Source: Limnomonas spitsbergensis
Taxonomy: Eukaryota; Chlorophyta; Chlorophyceae; Chlamydomonadales
DNA length: 64,000 bases
Assembly: GCA_037349105.1 (NCBI GenBank)
Contig: JAYJMM010000114.1
Location: 4,951,501-5,015,500, forward strand
Reading direction: 5' to 3'
The notes under the pieces were generated by a model. That model did not search any database and had not been told where the DNA came from. It saw nothing but the letters and a program-made list of their open reading frames with translations. This document shows positions 37,630 to 49,300 of this stretch, one piece after another (the first letter of the stretch is position 1; each line of letters opens with the position of its first letter). The position numbers and the translations under genes are program-made.

Positions 37630-39800
37630 ATTTGGCTAGCATCGGCATGGTCTCAGCCCAATAAGAAGCCTCTTCAAACTCACTAGCTCAGGTGATACGC
37701 TGACAGACTTGTCGCCATCTGCCCCGCCACTAGTAGTACTTAGTTGGGGCTGGAGTGCGGTTAGGGTTTGAGTAGTAGTAATACTTAGATGGGGCTGGAT
37801 CTCACTTGCCACCTGGGCCCTGATCTCCTCGTCAGCCGCCTGGGGCCTGATCTATCCCTCCGCCACCTGGGGCCCCATATCCCCCTCCGTCCGGATCCAT
37901 CCTTCTGATTCGCCTGCTGGTTCTCACAGCCCCTAGGTTAGCGAGCCTATCCGGATCTGTCACTGCATACAATTGTTGCAGCATATCTGGCTGATTTCTC
38001 CACTTTGGGCCTGGATCTATGCCTCCTGTACTCAACCTATAACCAATTCCCTGTTGTTAGCAACACAGCAATTGATGCAGCCAGCTACACCGCTTTTGCT
38101 CCTTTTCCTAATTTTTACTGCTGCCTCGTAAGGGCCTGCTAGCCAGGTCAGGACTGCAGGTAAATAATATTGTACTCGGATCGTAGCACCTATGCCTCTC
38201 CGGGCTATGGGCACTAATGTCTAGATCTACGATCTTCCCCTTCTATTTCCCCCCCACCTCTTGGGTGTGCGGATTTGCGATCCTTGGGGCAGTCGTTGAT
38301 CCGGATGATTACGGATCGTTGGCTAGCAGGCTTGTCTCTTGACAACTCCTATGGGCCACTTGTGCGCCTGATCCGGCTTGCTTGCCTGCAAACACTTCTT
38401 GGATGTGACAAAGTCCGTATTTTCAGTTCCACTGATTCCGCAAAACAGCCTCTGTCATCACAGAATAATCAAGCAGCCCTACCGTAGCTGTTGATATTCA
38501 AGCAATCAGGCAACTTATTGACCTGGCTTAATTACTCCACAGGCAATCTTCAAAATTAAAATTACATACAGGCCATTCAGCTTTGCTGGGGCTGGTTGCT
38601 GTCACATCTCTATTTATAATATCCACTATTTAAACAAGCTGTGACTAGGATCGTTTTCAAAAACAGTCCAAGACAAAAGCAGAATTCAAATTCCAAGCTG
38701 CATTGCAAGTGTCAACAGCAGAAACTACTAGGTGAGGCTAGTTGATCAGACTAACTACAATTCAGTTCCTTTATGAAGGACTTTTCCGGTGGGTGACTAA
38801 ACAGTGGCTGATGACGAAAGCGGAACTAATCTCCTTGAAAGGGAGCCGCGAAGGTCACCTCAGTGCTCGATAGGACTGGCCAGAAGAGTGCTACGGTATG
38901 CTTGGCTAAACGCAACTTGGGCTGTGAATGGCTTTTGAACTGGGCTCTCCTGCCTCAACTTGGGACGTGCAGACCGAAGACGTTGGTGATCTCGTCGCAA
39001 GTTGCGTGCTCTGAATAGCCCACGCGACAGGGCTGATGCTCTTCTCGTCGGGCTGGACTCTGCTTATCTGGTTCTTCTTCCTGTGCCAGAGCCGGCTAGA
39101 CTTACATGTTAAATATGTACTGGCTTACTGTCAATGTGGTCTGAATGCTGCTCCGAGCTAGACCGGTGCCTTGTTGCATATAGATGCCGGTCCTTCTAAA
39201 AGGGACTGAAGTAAAAGATCGGTGGCACTGCCAAGACACAAAGTCCCGGCAGGCCCTAATTAGACTAAGTGCGGGAACTCCTGTGCCAGGTCATCAGGAA
39301 TTCAAACTAGGCGACGTAGGCTGCGGGCCGGAGACACGCGGTCTCCGTGCTCGCAGCCCGGGATGACGGTTCTGGCACGTTTACGGTAATAGAGCGTGAC
39401 GTAATGCTAACATTATCATATTCAGGCAACATTTCGACCTATCAAGGACCCCTGATCGAGGAGGTGGCTCCCCCAGCCATGTTACAATAATGTCCACATC
39501 ACAGAGGGAGGAAAGAGGGAGGTTGAACATACAGTCATACAATCCTCCATAGCGAGGTCTCTCGTTCGTATAAACATCTTCCATCTCAAGTCTGAGACCT
39601 GTAAGCACTCTGGATAATAATGAGATATTAGATTAAGCACCAAACCCTGAAACATTGAAGGGAACGACTGCCGAGATAGGAGGAGAATCTGTTTGTCTCC
39701 CCTTTGCCCATGTGAGAGCTCTCTGGTAGCCTCCCGGCCAGACGCGCCAGGCCACGTCAAGACAACAAGCAAAATATTGTGCATGTTTAAGAAAAGCAGA
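37630..39800. other. Intergenic region without recognised genes
   Basis: No domain found. Short minus-strand frames at 38035-37832 and 38214-38032 are unremarkable. A GC-rich hairpin lies at 39319-39358. Confidence 0.5.
39319..39358. other. GC-rich inverted repeat (hairpin)
   Basis: GGCTGCG..CCGGAGAC pairs with GTCTCC...CGCAGCC around an ACGCG loop. It could be the 3' hairpin of a small RNA or a mobile-element end; nothing around it decides. Confidence 0.5.
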
Positions 39801-40321
39801 AGCTGCCCACATGAAAGCTCTCTAGCCTGCTGGGTAGACGCACTGGGCGCAGAGCAGTAGAGCAACATCCCATCTGCTGCCCACATGAGAGCTCTCTAGC
39901 CGGCTGGGTAGAATAGACGCAGCGGGCGCAGAGTACCATCCCATCTGCTGCCCACATGAGAGCTCTCTAGCCGGCTGGGTAGAATAGACGCAGCGGGCGC
40001 AGAGTACCATCCCATCTGCTGCCCACATGAGAGCTCTCTAGCCGGCTAGGTAGAATAGACGCAGCGGGCCCAGAGTACCATCCCATCTGCTGCCCACATG
40101 AGAGCTCTCTAGCCGGCTGGGTAGAATAGACGCAGCGGGCGCAGAGTACCATCCCACCTGCTGCCCACATGAGAGCTCTCTAGCCGGCTGGGTAGAATAG
40201 ACGCAGCGGGCGCAGAGTACCATCCCATCTGCTGCCCACATGAGAGCTCTCTAGCCGGCTGGGTAGAATAGACGCAGCGGGCGCAGAGTACCATCCCATC
40301 TGCTGCCCACATGAGAGCTCT
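39800..40321 (-). repeat. 71-bp echo array of the last VPS3 exon (about seven copies)
   Basis: Units of 71 bp on the minus strand contain DGMVLCARC, matching the last coding exon (SGMVLCARCASPAG then TAG), followed by the GAGAGCTCTCATGTGGGCAG sequence that lies just after the true stop codon. The array is downstream of the stop, so it lies in or beyond the 3' UTR. Copies near the exon are nearly identical; the distal two or three are more diverged. Confidence 0.9.
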
Positions 40322-43300
40322 CTAGCCGGCTGGCGAGGCACACCGGGCACAGAGCACCATCCCTGAGGGGTACCTGCAACACACAAGGCCGAGGACAGGG
40401 GCGGGGATGAGGGGGCACATTAAAGGCTGAGGATAAGGGAGGGGAGAGGAGGGGGGGGAGGCATAGAGGCTTCGTGTCGGATCAGATCGGGTCAGGTCAG
40501 GTCGGGGATGGAATAGGATGGGAGTTTCAGGTCCAGAAGGGGATGGAATAGGATGGGAAGTTCAGGTCGGGGTGGGTCAGGTAGGGCAGGAGGGTCGGGT
40601 CGGGTCAGGTAGGGGAGGCACATATCAGAGGGCTGAGTGGAGTGGAAGGGAGGGGGAACACATATCAGAAGGCCAAGTGGGGGAGGCACATAACAGAAGG
40701 CTGAGAGGAGAAGAGGGGAGAAGAAAAGGGGCACATATCAGAAGGCTGAGGGGAGGGGGAGGAGGGGAGCCCCCCCCTCCGAGTTTTGCTTCAGCACAAC
40801 CTTAAAATTCAAATCCTAATGGCTCATGACCACGATCGGTGGTTCCAAACGAAGGCCTCTAGATCGGCCATGTCAGAGGAGCGTTAGAGTAGCTCAAGAG
40901 AGCAGAAGAAGAGTAAAATTACGCCCTGCAGGGGCGTGGGGTAAGGAAACAGCGCGGCATGGGCCGCGTCCTCGCCGTCACCATGTCAAGACAGCATCCC
41001 TCACCCCCACACAACAATCAAACCCTGAATCCCTTGACCATACTAGAAGTGGCCCATGTGTGTGTGTGTGTGTGCGTGCGTCTGTGCATGTATATGTGCG
41101 TATGCATGTTTACATTATCCCCCAGGTGCGTGTGCATCCATGGTAGCACAATCCGGCTCAACTTGCACCGTATCATGCCGTGCAGTGCCATCTCGTGCTG
41201 CCTTAATAGTGCAATACGGATGATCCTGTGCCGCATCGTGCTATCTTGGTAGTGCAACACGGCTGATCCTGTACCGTATCACCGCACAGTATTGTGCCGT
41301 GTCGAGTAGGAGCCTTTGGCAGCCATAGCAAGCACAGTATCGCGCCATATCGTGCTACCATGTGCGTGTGTGGCTAGAGAGGGGGCGTCGCTCACCCATA
41401 GACTACCCGGTCGAGGAGAAGCCTGTGGCAGCCGTGGCAAGCGCTGTCCTCCCCGACCACCAGTCTCTGTCCCGACAGCGCGGCCACGTCGGCACGGCAG
41501 GCCAGGTTGACTGCTCGGTGGAGACCCCGCACGACCTGTGCACGAAAAGAGTGCATTGTGATGGGCAGGCTCGTGCATAAGGGGAAAGGGTCTAAAGGTG
41601 CACCCCCCCCCGGATGACATCAGCAGAGGAAACCAGAAATAGCCGAGGATGGCACTGATCGTGAAATTGAGACAAGCATATTTGTAACACTAAATCGTCA
41701 AAGGGTATAGATACATAGGGTTCAGGGTTGATACCCTTCACCCTTCACCCTTGAAGCCCTACAACCTCAAGCCAAGGTTGGCAGGTATATCATAGAACAT
41801 CGCGCATGGTCCGTTGCCTTCTGCTGTAGGACGTGATGAAGGCTGTAGCTGAAATGTAGCTGAGGCTCCCAAACGTGCTGCGATGTAGGCTGTAGTTTAA
41901 CTGTAGCTGAGACACACAAACGTGCAGTGATGTAGGCTGAAGCTTAACTGTAGCTGAGGCTCCTAAACGTGCCGTAATGAAGGCTGTAGCTGAATTGTAG
42001 CCGAGGCACCCAAACGTAAACAGCGGTCTGCTCCACTCCGCCCGCACATGCATTGCCTAACCCATCCCTGGACACTGGCGTCTGCCTGCCCCCCGCAAGC
42101 GTGGCAGTGATGTAGCTGAATCGTAGCTGAGGCTCTCTCTAACACAAACAGTGGTTCGCCCCATGACAAGCCCCCTAAAACCGCTTTGCCTTCGTCTTTC
42201 CCCACCCCTCGACACCAGCGTCCGCCTGCCCCCCTGTTGGCCGTGAATCTATAAGGAGCTGAACTGCAGCTGAGGCACCCAGATATGAAAAGCGGTCTAC
42301 CCCTCGAGAGGCCCCTACAACTGCTGTGCCTTTGTCTTCAGCCCCCCCAGCTACCTGCGTCTGCTACAGCCAGTATATCCCGCCCGCGAGCGTGGCCGTG
42401 GTGTAGCTGAATTGTAGCTGAGGCCCCCTAACACAAACATTGGTCTTCCCCATGATGAGCCCCTTACAACCGCTTTGTCTTCGTCTTCCTCCACCCCTTT
42501 ACCTGTGTCTGTGCCCAGGCCCCCATAGCCGTTGGCTGTGGTGTAGCTGAATTGTAGCTGAGGCCCCCTAACACTAACAGTGGTCCGCCCCATGATAAGC
42601 CCCCTACAACCGCTTCGCCTTCATCTTCCCCCACCCCCCTTACCTGTGTCTGCCTGTGCCTGTGCATCCCGCCCGCCAGCGTGGCCGACAGTGTCGGCGA
42701 CGCTGCCGCAAGCGGTAGGCCGTCCGGTAGCGCCGCAAGCACGTGGAGCGGGTCCAGCCGCCCACCTGCCTCATGCAAGACGCGCACCGCAGCCGAGTAC
42801 ATAGGCTCGCGGCCGTTGCCAGGGCTGTGGGATAGGGGCGTAAGGGGATTTGGAACAATGCGGCCAAAGGGCACAGGATAGGGTCCAGCCGCCTGCCCGC
42901 CTGATACAGGATGCGTGTTGCAGCCGGGTACATGGGCTTGCGGCCATTGCCGTGGCCGTCGGTCTAGGGGCATCAGGTCGTGGCTTAAATGTTGCCATGG
43001 GGTTAACGTGGGTACAGGAGCGCGTCCCGCAATCTATGCGCCTCATGCAGGACGTGCGCCGTGCAGTCAAGGACAAGGGCATGCAGCCCTCTGCGCCGGG
43101 CTGCGGAATCAGGGCGTGGGGGAATGGGGCAAGAGCCTTGCTGTCCCCCCAACGGCTTCGGGTTTAGGGTTTCCTAAGGTAGTAGCACTTTGCTGTCCCC
43201 CAAGGGCTGAGGGTTAAGGGTTTCCGAAGGGAGCAGCGCTTTGCTGTAACCCCAGGCTCACCTGAGCAGCAGCTCGAGCAGTGGGAGCCAAGCGTCCTGC

Positions 43301-46300
43301 GGCCCTCCGCCCCCCCCTCCCGCCCCCGGCCCCTTCTCCCCCGCTCCGCCCCCGCTCGCCGCGGACCGTCCCGCCCGCGCCCCGTACTGCTGCCGCTGCC
43401 GTCGGCAGTACGCCACGCATCCGTCTATGTCGCCGAGCATCAACGCCAGTACCCGCAATGCTGCATGATGGTCCCCCAGCCTCGACAGCAGGAGCACACG
43501 CTCGTGAAGCAGCGACCGCCAGTGACACTTCCGCCCCTGCTGATGCTGATGCTGCCCCTGCTGATGCTGCTCATGCTGTCCCTGCTGCTGCTTCCCCTGC
43601 TGCTGGGCCTGCGTTAGCACGTCGTCCTTGTCCTCAGCTGCCGCTCCCCGAGGCACCGTCACGTCCTGCTCCAACGGGCCCAGCGCCGCCAAAACAACGC
43701 CAGGGTCATAAGCCTGCGAGCGGTGCAGGTGGATCAGCAGCGCGGCCCGCAGCCGCAGCAGCCGGGGGATGACAGCAGCAGCGGCAGCAGCGCCGCCGCC
43801 GCCCACCTGCTTTCCTCCAGGCTGCAGGACAGAATCCAGTAGTGTCCCCGGCCCGAACAACACAGAAGTACCTGCTGTATGAAGGGCCCTATTTCCGCTG
43901 CTCCATGCCGCAGCATCAGGTCCACTGCCAGCCGGCTGCGCAGGCCGCAAGCCGCCGCCGCCGCCGCCGATGAGGCTGCCGATATCGCCATTGCTGCTGC
44001 TGTTGATACCGCTGGGATCGAGCCCCGATCCCCGTTGCTGTTGTTTATGATGTTGGTGCTGTTGTTGTTGCTGTTGATGCTGCTGCCGGCGCTTCCAATG
44101 AGACTGCTCCTCTATATTCAAAACCGCCTCGAGTGCCTCAAGGCATGCATCCAGGTCAGAGGAGGAGGAGGAAGCAGACGCCACATCCTCCCCATTCTCC
44201 GCCGCTGCTCCCGGCAGCGGCGGACGCCCCGCCACCGCCACAGTGGCGGCTCTTGCACCGCTGCTGTCGCTGCTGCTGCTTGGTGTCCCCAAACCCTCCT
44301 CTCCCCCCACCAGCTGCTGTTGCTGCTGTTGCTGCTGCTGCTGGTCCTGGTCCAGTCGCTGGATGCATTCGACCAGCTCCAGAGCTAGCTCGCTGTGCAG
44401 CGTGCCAATCTGCTTCGCCTGCAAAGCAAATATGATGCACAGCAGCCACAGAGCTCAGTAGAGAGAGAATGAGAAAGAAAGCTGCACCCCGAGTTCAAAG
44501 TGGAATTGAAGGAAATATCAAGTGGGACAGTCACTAGAGCTCAGTGGAGAGGGAGAGAGGTAGAAAGCTGCACCCCGCAAGTCAAAGTGAGGGTGAAGGA
44601 AACATCAAGTGGGGCAGCCACCAGAGCTCAGTATGCAACGTGCCGATCTGCTTCGATGGGTAATCGGACTTCGTGCGGGGCGTAGCCCCCAGAGCTCAGA
44701 GCAGAGAAAGAAAGCTACACATGTTATGGGGAATGTGGGGGTGAAGGGAACATAGCCTGGGACGGGCTTTGAGATCTGCAGAAACAGAGGCAGCAGCGCC
44801 CTGGAACGGAAAGTGAGGGCGAAGGAAACATCGCGGAGGGCAGCCCTAGGTCTCAGCTGAAAGAGAAAAATATGAGCTCTGCATGGGGAAATGAGGCTTA
44901 AGGTAACATCGTGCGGAGCAGCCTTCAGAGCATTGCAGAAAATTAAACCCCAGACCATTAGACTTTCACCATGAAGCCTTTACCCTGAACATGAAGACTG
45001 AACCCTTAAGCATGTGAATGTAAGTACCAGAGCATGATTCAAAGCCGACTGGCTGTAATAACCTTACTTTTGTCTTGGTCATGATTTCAGGCTCAGGGTT
45101 CAGGACCCAGTTTCCCGGCTGCATCCATCCAGGGTTGAGGGACCAGGAAACCGCTTTTCCGACATATTCAAGGGCTCAATGCATACACTCCCGCCTATTA
45201 ATTGGTGCACTGATGACGGGCCTAGGATTTGTCGGCTGCATTTATCCAGGTTTGAGGGACCAGGACCCCGTTTTTCGACATAATCTCTCTAAGGGCTCAA
45301 TGCAATAGTGCATACATTCCCACCAATCAATTGGTGCACTGATGACAAGCCTAGGGTTTTCCCAGCTACATCCATCCAGGGTTGAGGGACCAGGACTCCG
45401 CTTTTTGACATAATCAAGGGTTAAGTGCATACACTCCCACCAATCAATTGGTGCACTGATGACAGGTCTCGATTTGTTTAACCGCCAAGGAGCACGTTGT
45501 CTTAGCCTTGATCCCTGATCCCCAACATCTCACCCGTTCCAAGCACCAGCCACCTGACCACCTCCCCAACCACCCCCGCCACTCACCTCCCCCTACGCAT
45601 CCCCACCTTTCACCTCCCCCTACCCATCCCCATCTCCTGCCTCCCACCCTTTACCCCGTCCCCTTCCTGCCTCCCGCCTACTCCCCCCCCCCACACACAC
45701 AGCTCCCACCTCCCTCCTCCCACCCACCCACGTGTCTCACCCTTCCTAGCACCAGCCACTGCAAATACTCCCATCGCACGTCGTCCGTCCGCCCCTGCAG
45801 AAGCGCCAGCACCGCCTCCACGGGCAGCAGGTCGCTCAGGCCGCGCAGCAGCCGCAGCGCGGCCCGCGGCCCATGCGCGAGCAGCCACGGCAGCTGAGCG
45901 AGCGCCAAAGACGCGGCCTCCGCCGGCCCTCGTCCATCAGCAAGGAGCGGGGAGCGAGGAAAGACAGCTGCGGCGGCGTCGGTGGCAGTGGCGGAGGGGG
46001 AGGATACCAAGGAGCGGGCGGGTGCTGCCGGCCTGTCCGGGCCTCTGCCGTTGCATCTGCTGCTATTGGAGTCCTCCTCGCTGCATGGGCGTGGCGGGTG
46101 GAGCACCCGCCCGCAGGCGAGCAGCAGGAGCGACGCGGCCGAGCCGGTCGCCACTGCCGCTGCATCGCCGCCCGCAGCCGCCACAGCGCCTGAGCAGCTA
46201 TCAGCCTCCTGCACTCAGCAACAACAACCCCGGTTTGCTCTGCCAGGCCCTTTTGAAAGAGGCTGTAAGTGGTTGCGTCAACTTTGTAACAACAACAACA

Positions 46301-49300
46301 ACAGACACGCACAGAAGGAGGAGTTAGGCCAGTGTTGCACCGGGTACACTTTTCAAAGTTTGGGGTTGAAGGGTCAGGACAAAGGATCCGGATTCAGGGT
46401 TTGGTGATAGTGGGTCAGGGCTCAGGGCCCAGGGATAATGCTGAAGAGTTATGGGCACCAACAGCCGCAGGGATTTCTAGAAACATTCCTGGCCAAAAGG
46501 AGAAGGACAAGTAGTCAGAGCTGCTGCTGCGCGGGTCTCGCACGCCGTCTTCAAGAGATATTAACTGCAAGATGGTCTGGTAGCTGGGCATGAAGCAGTT
46601 TCCAGCAGACATAAAATCTTGCCTGGAGATCCCATCTAAAGGCTTGCTAAGCCGCTCTGTAATCTGTTCACGCGCCTACCACAGCTGCCCCAGCAAGGCC
46701 TTATGGGCACCAACAGCCGCAGGGATTTCTGAAAACATTCCTGGCCAAAAGGAGAAGGGGAGATAATCAGAGGTGCTTCTGGACTGCACGGAAATGGGCA
46801 GTGCGTCTCGCACGCTGTCTTCAAGAGATCGTGACTGCAAGATGGTCTGGTAGTTGGGCATGAAGCAGTTTCGAGCAGACATATAACCTTGCCTGGATGT
46901 CCCGACTAAAGGCTTGCCCTGCCGGTCCGTAATCTGATGCATAACTTATTGGCATGGCTGCATTCAATGGTCATACTCTCTAAACCCACCGACGAGGGGG
47001 CTGTGCAAGGTCATGAATAAAGCCAAGTCACACTTTCAGACAACAGCGGCTGCTGCCTGTGCGCGCTACTGAGATTACAGGCTGATTGAGCATTGCAATT
47101 TTAAACTGCTTTGACTGAGCATTGCAATTTTAACTGCTACTGAGATTACAGGCTGATTGAGCATTGCAATTTTAAACTGGTTTGACGTCGCCTCTCGCCG
47201 GTCTCCGTCTCTCCTGTTTCTTGTCTCCTCCCTAATTGACATCCTCGTTTCTAAAAGTTGGAGACCACAGCATGTTATACCCTCCCATCTGCCCCATCTC
47301 CTGCACTCTCCCCTGCCTACCCTCCCCACCCCCCCCTTCCCCCTCCTTCTGCCCCCTCTCCAGCCCTCTCCCTACCTGCTTTCCTCCCGCCCTCGGCCTG
47401 TCTTACCCTTCCTACCCCCCCCTACCTGCCTCCCTTCCGCCCCCTCCCTACCTCCCCCCACCTATCAACCTCCCCTTCCTACCTCCCCCCCCCCTCCCCC
47501 CCTACCTGCCTCCCTTCCGCCCCCTTTCTACCTCCCCCACACCCTACCTGCCTCCCTTCCGCCCCCTCCCTCCCTCCCCCCCCCCTACCTGCAGCGTCCC
47601 CTCGGCTAAGCCCTGCCACAACCCCAACGCCTCCTCCAGGTGATTCCTGGACGCCCTCAGCAGCGCCAGCCCGTGCCACCGAGAACAGGCCTCCATCGCA
47701 GCAACGGTCTCACGCAGGGCAGCCTGACACGGCGGCGGCGGCGGTGGCGCCGCCGCGTCTTCCTGCGCCCCGCCTGTGCCGCGGCCTGAGGGCCCGTCCG
47801 GGTGTGGTGGGCGAAGCTCCGCCGGCCGCATGGCGCCGCCGCCCCGGCGAGCAGCGGCCGCCGTCGCATCCTCGCGAGGCGGCGCATCGAGCGGCGTAGA
47901 TGCGGACTTTGCGGCGGAGACCATTCGGGAGTGCAGCAGCAGCAACGAGGAGGACGAGGAGGCCTCCTCGCCCTCCAGTGGCTGTGAGCCTTCCGTTTTA
48001 GATAGCCTTGGGTTCACGAAGCTCTCCAGAGCTCCGGCCTCGCCGGCCTGGCTCATCAGCACCGTGGCCAGAGTGTCCAGCGCCTCCAGGCAAGCCACAC
48101 CGGGTCGTTCGCGGACCTGATCCGCAACATGATCCGGATACACACACAGGGGGGATGGTATAACAGAGTTCATTCAAGGGTTCACGCAATGGGTCCTATA
48201 CAAGGGGTTCACACAAGGGCTTGACACGGGTTTGACACATAATTCACACAAGCGGGGGGGGAGGGGACACAGCTGGTTCACACAAGGGGTTCACACACAG
48301 AGTTCACGCAGGAGAGGTTTTTAGAAGAAGCTCACACAAGGGTTTGGAACAAGGGTTCACATACTTTATTTCGACTTAACAAGGTGTGAGGCCGGCCGCC
48401 CAACCCTAGGAAACCTGAGACGCTGACACACAAACAGCCCGGGTGCGTATGGGGCCCTCGTCGGCAGCCGAGAAAAGGCGAGCAGGAACAAAAAGGCACA
48501 CGACCAACAAGCACTCACACGGCCGCAATAAGGGGGTCGCACACAGATCTCATACAAGGGGAGTTCACACAAGGTGAGATCACGCAATGGGAGATCACAC
48601 AAGGTGAGATCACACAAGGGGAGATCACACAAGGGTTTCAAACAGAGGGTTCACACACATAGTTCACACGGGTGCACACATCTGGGGGTTCACACAAGTA
48701 CTTCCCTTGGTCAGGTTGGGCCCCTTCAAACAAGGGGCCCAACCTGACCAAGGGAAGTACTTGACCATTTAGCGGGACACCCCACAACCCTATTTGTCTA
48801 AAAATTTTAAAAGTTTTTGTATCATTATCAAAATGTTTAAAGCTTACTAGAAAATAGAATGCCTAGCTGAGGATATGGGGTTTCGAGGGTTGATTATACC
48901 GGACATGCCTGGTTGAGAGAACGCCCATCTGCCTTGAAGATGCACATGGCAACATAACAGGAATAACCAACAAGCAAACAGCATGCCTTGCTGAGGGTTC
49001 CGGGGGTTTTGAGACCTCAGGGGGATGCCTGGTCTTGAAACGCTGACCGGCCTTGCGGACGTATTTGGCAATAACAGGAGTCACCAACAAGCCGATAGGA
49101 AGCCTAGCTGAGGGTTTATGGGTTCCGGGTCTTGAGGCTTAGGGACGATGCCTGGTTGATGAAATGCTGACCAACCTAGCGGATGCACTTGGCAATACAA
49201 CAGGAATAACCAACAAGCCAAAAGGATGCCGAGCTTAGGGTTTAAGAGTTCCGGGGTCTTGAGGTTGAAGGAGGAGGCCTGGTTGAGAGAACGCCGACCG

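Noticed and set aside
39800..40321. CRISPR-like array (71-bp regular units)
   Set aside because: No distinct spacers; the whole unit is repeated and it copies the last VPS3 exon in a eukaryotic gene. The same reasoning applies to 52500-52700.
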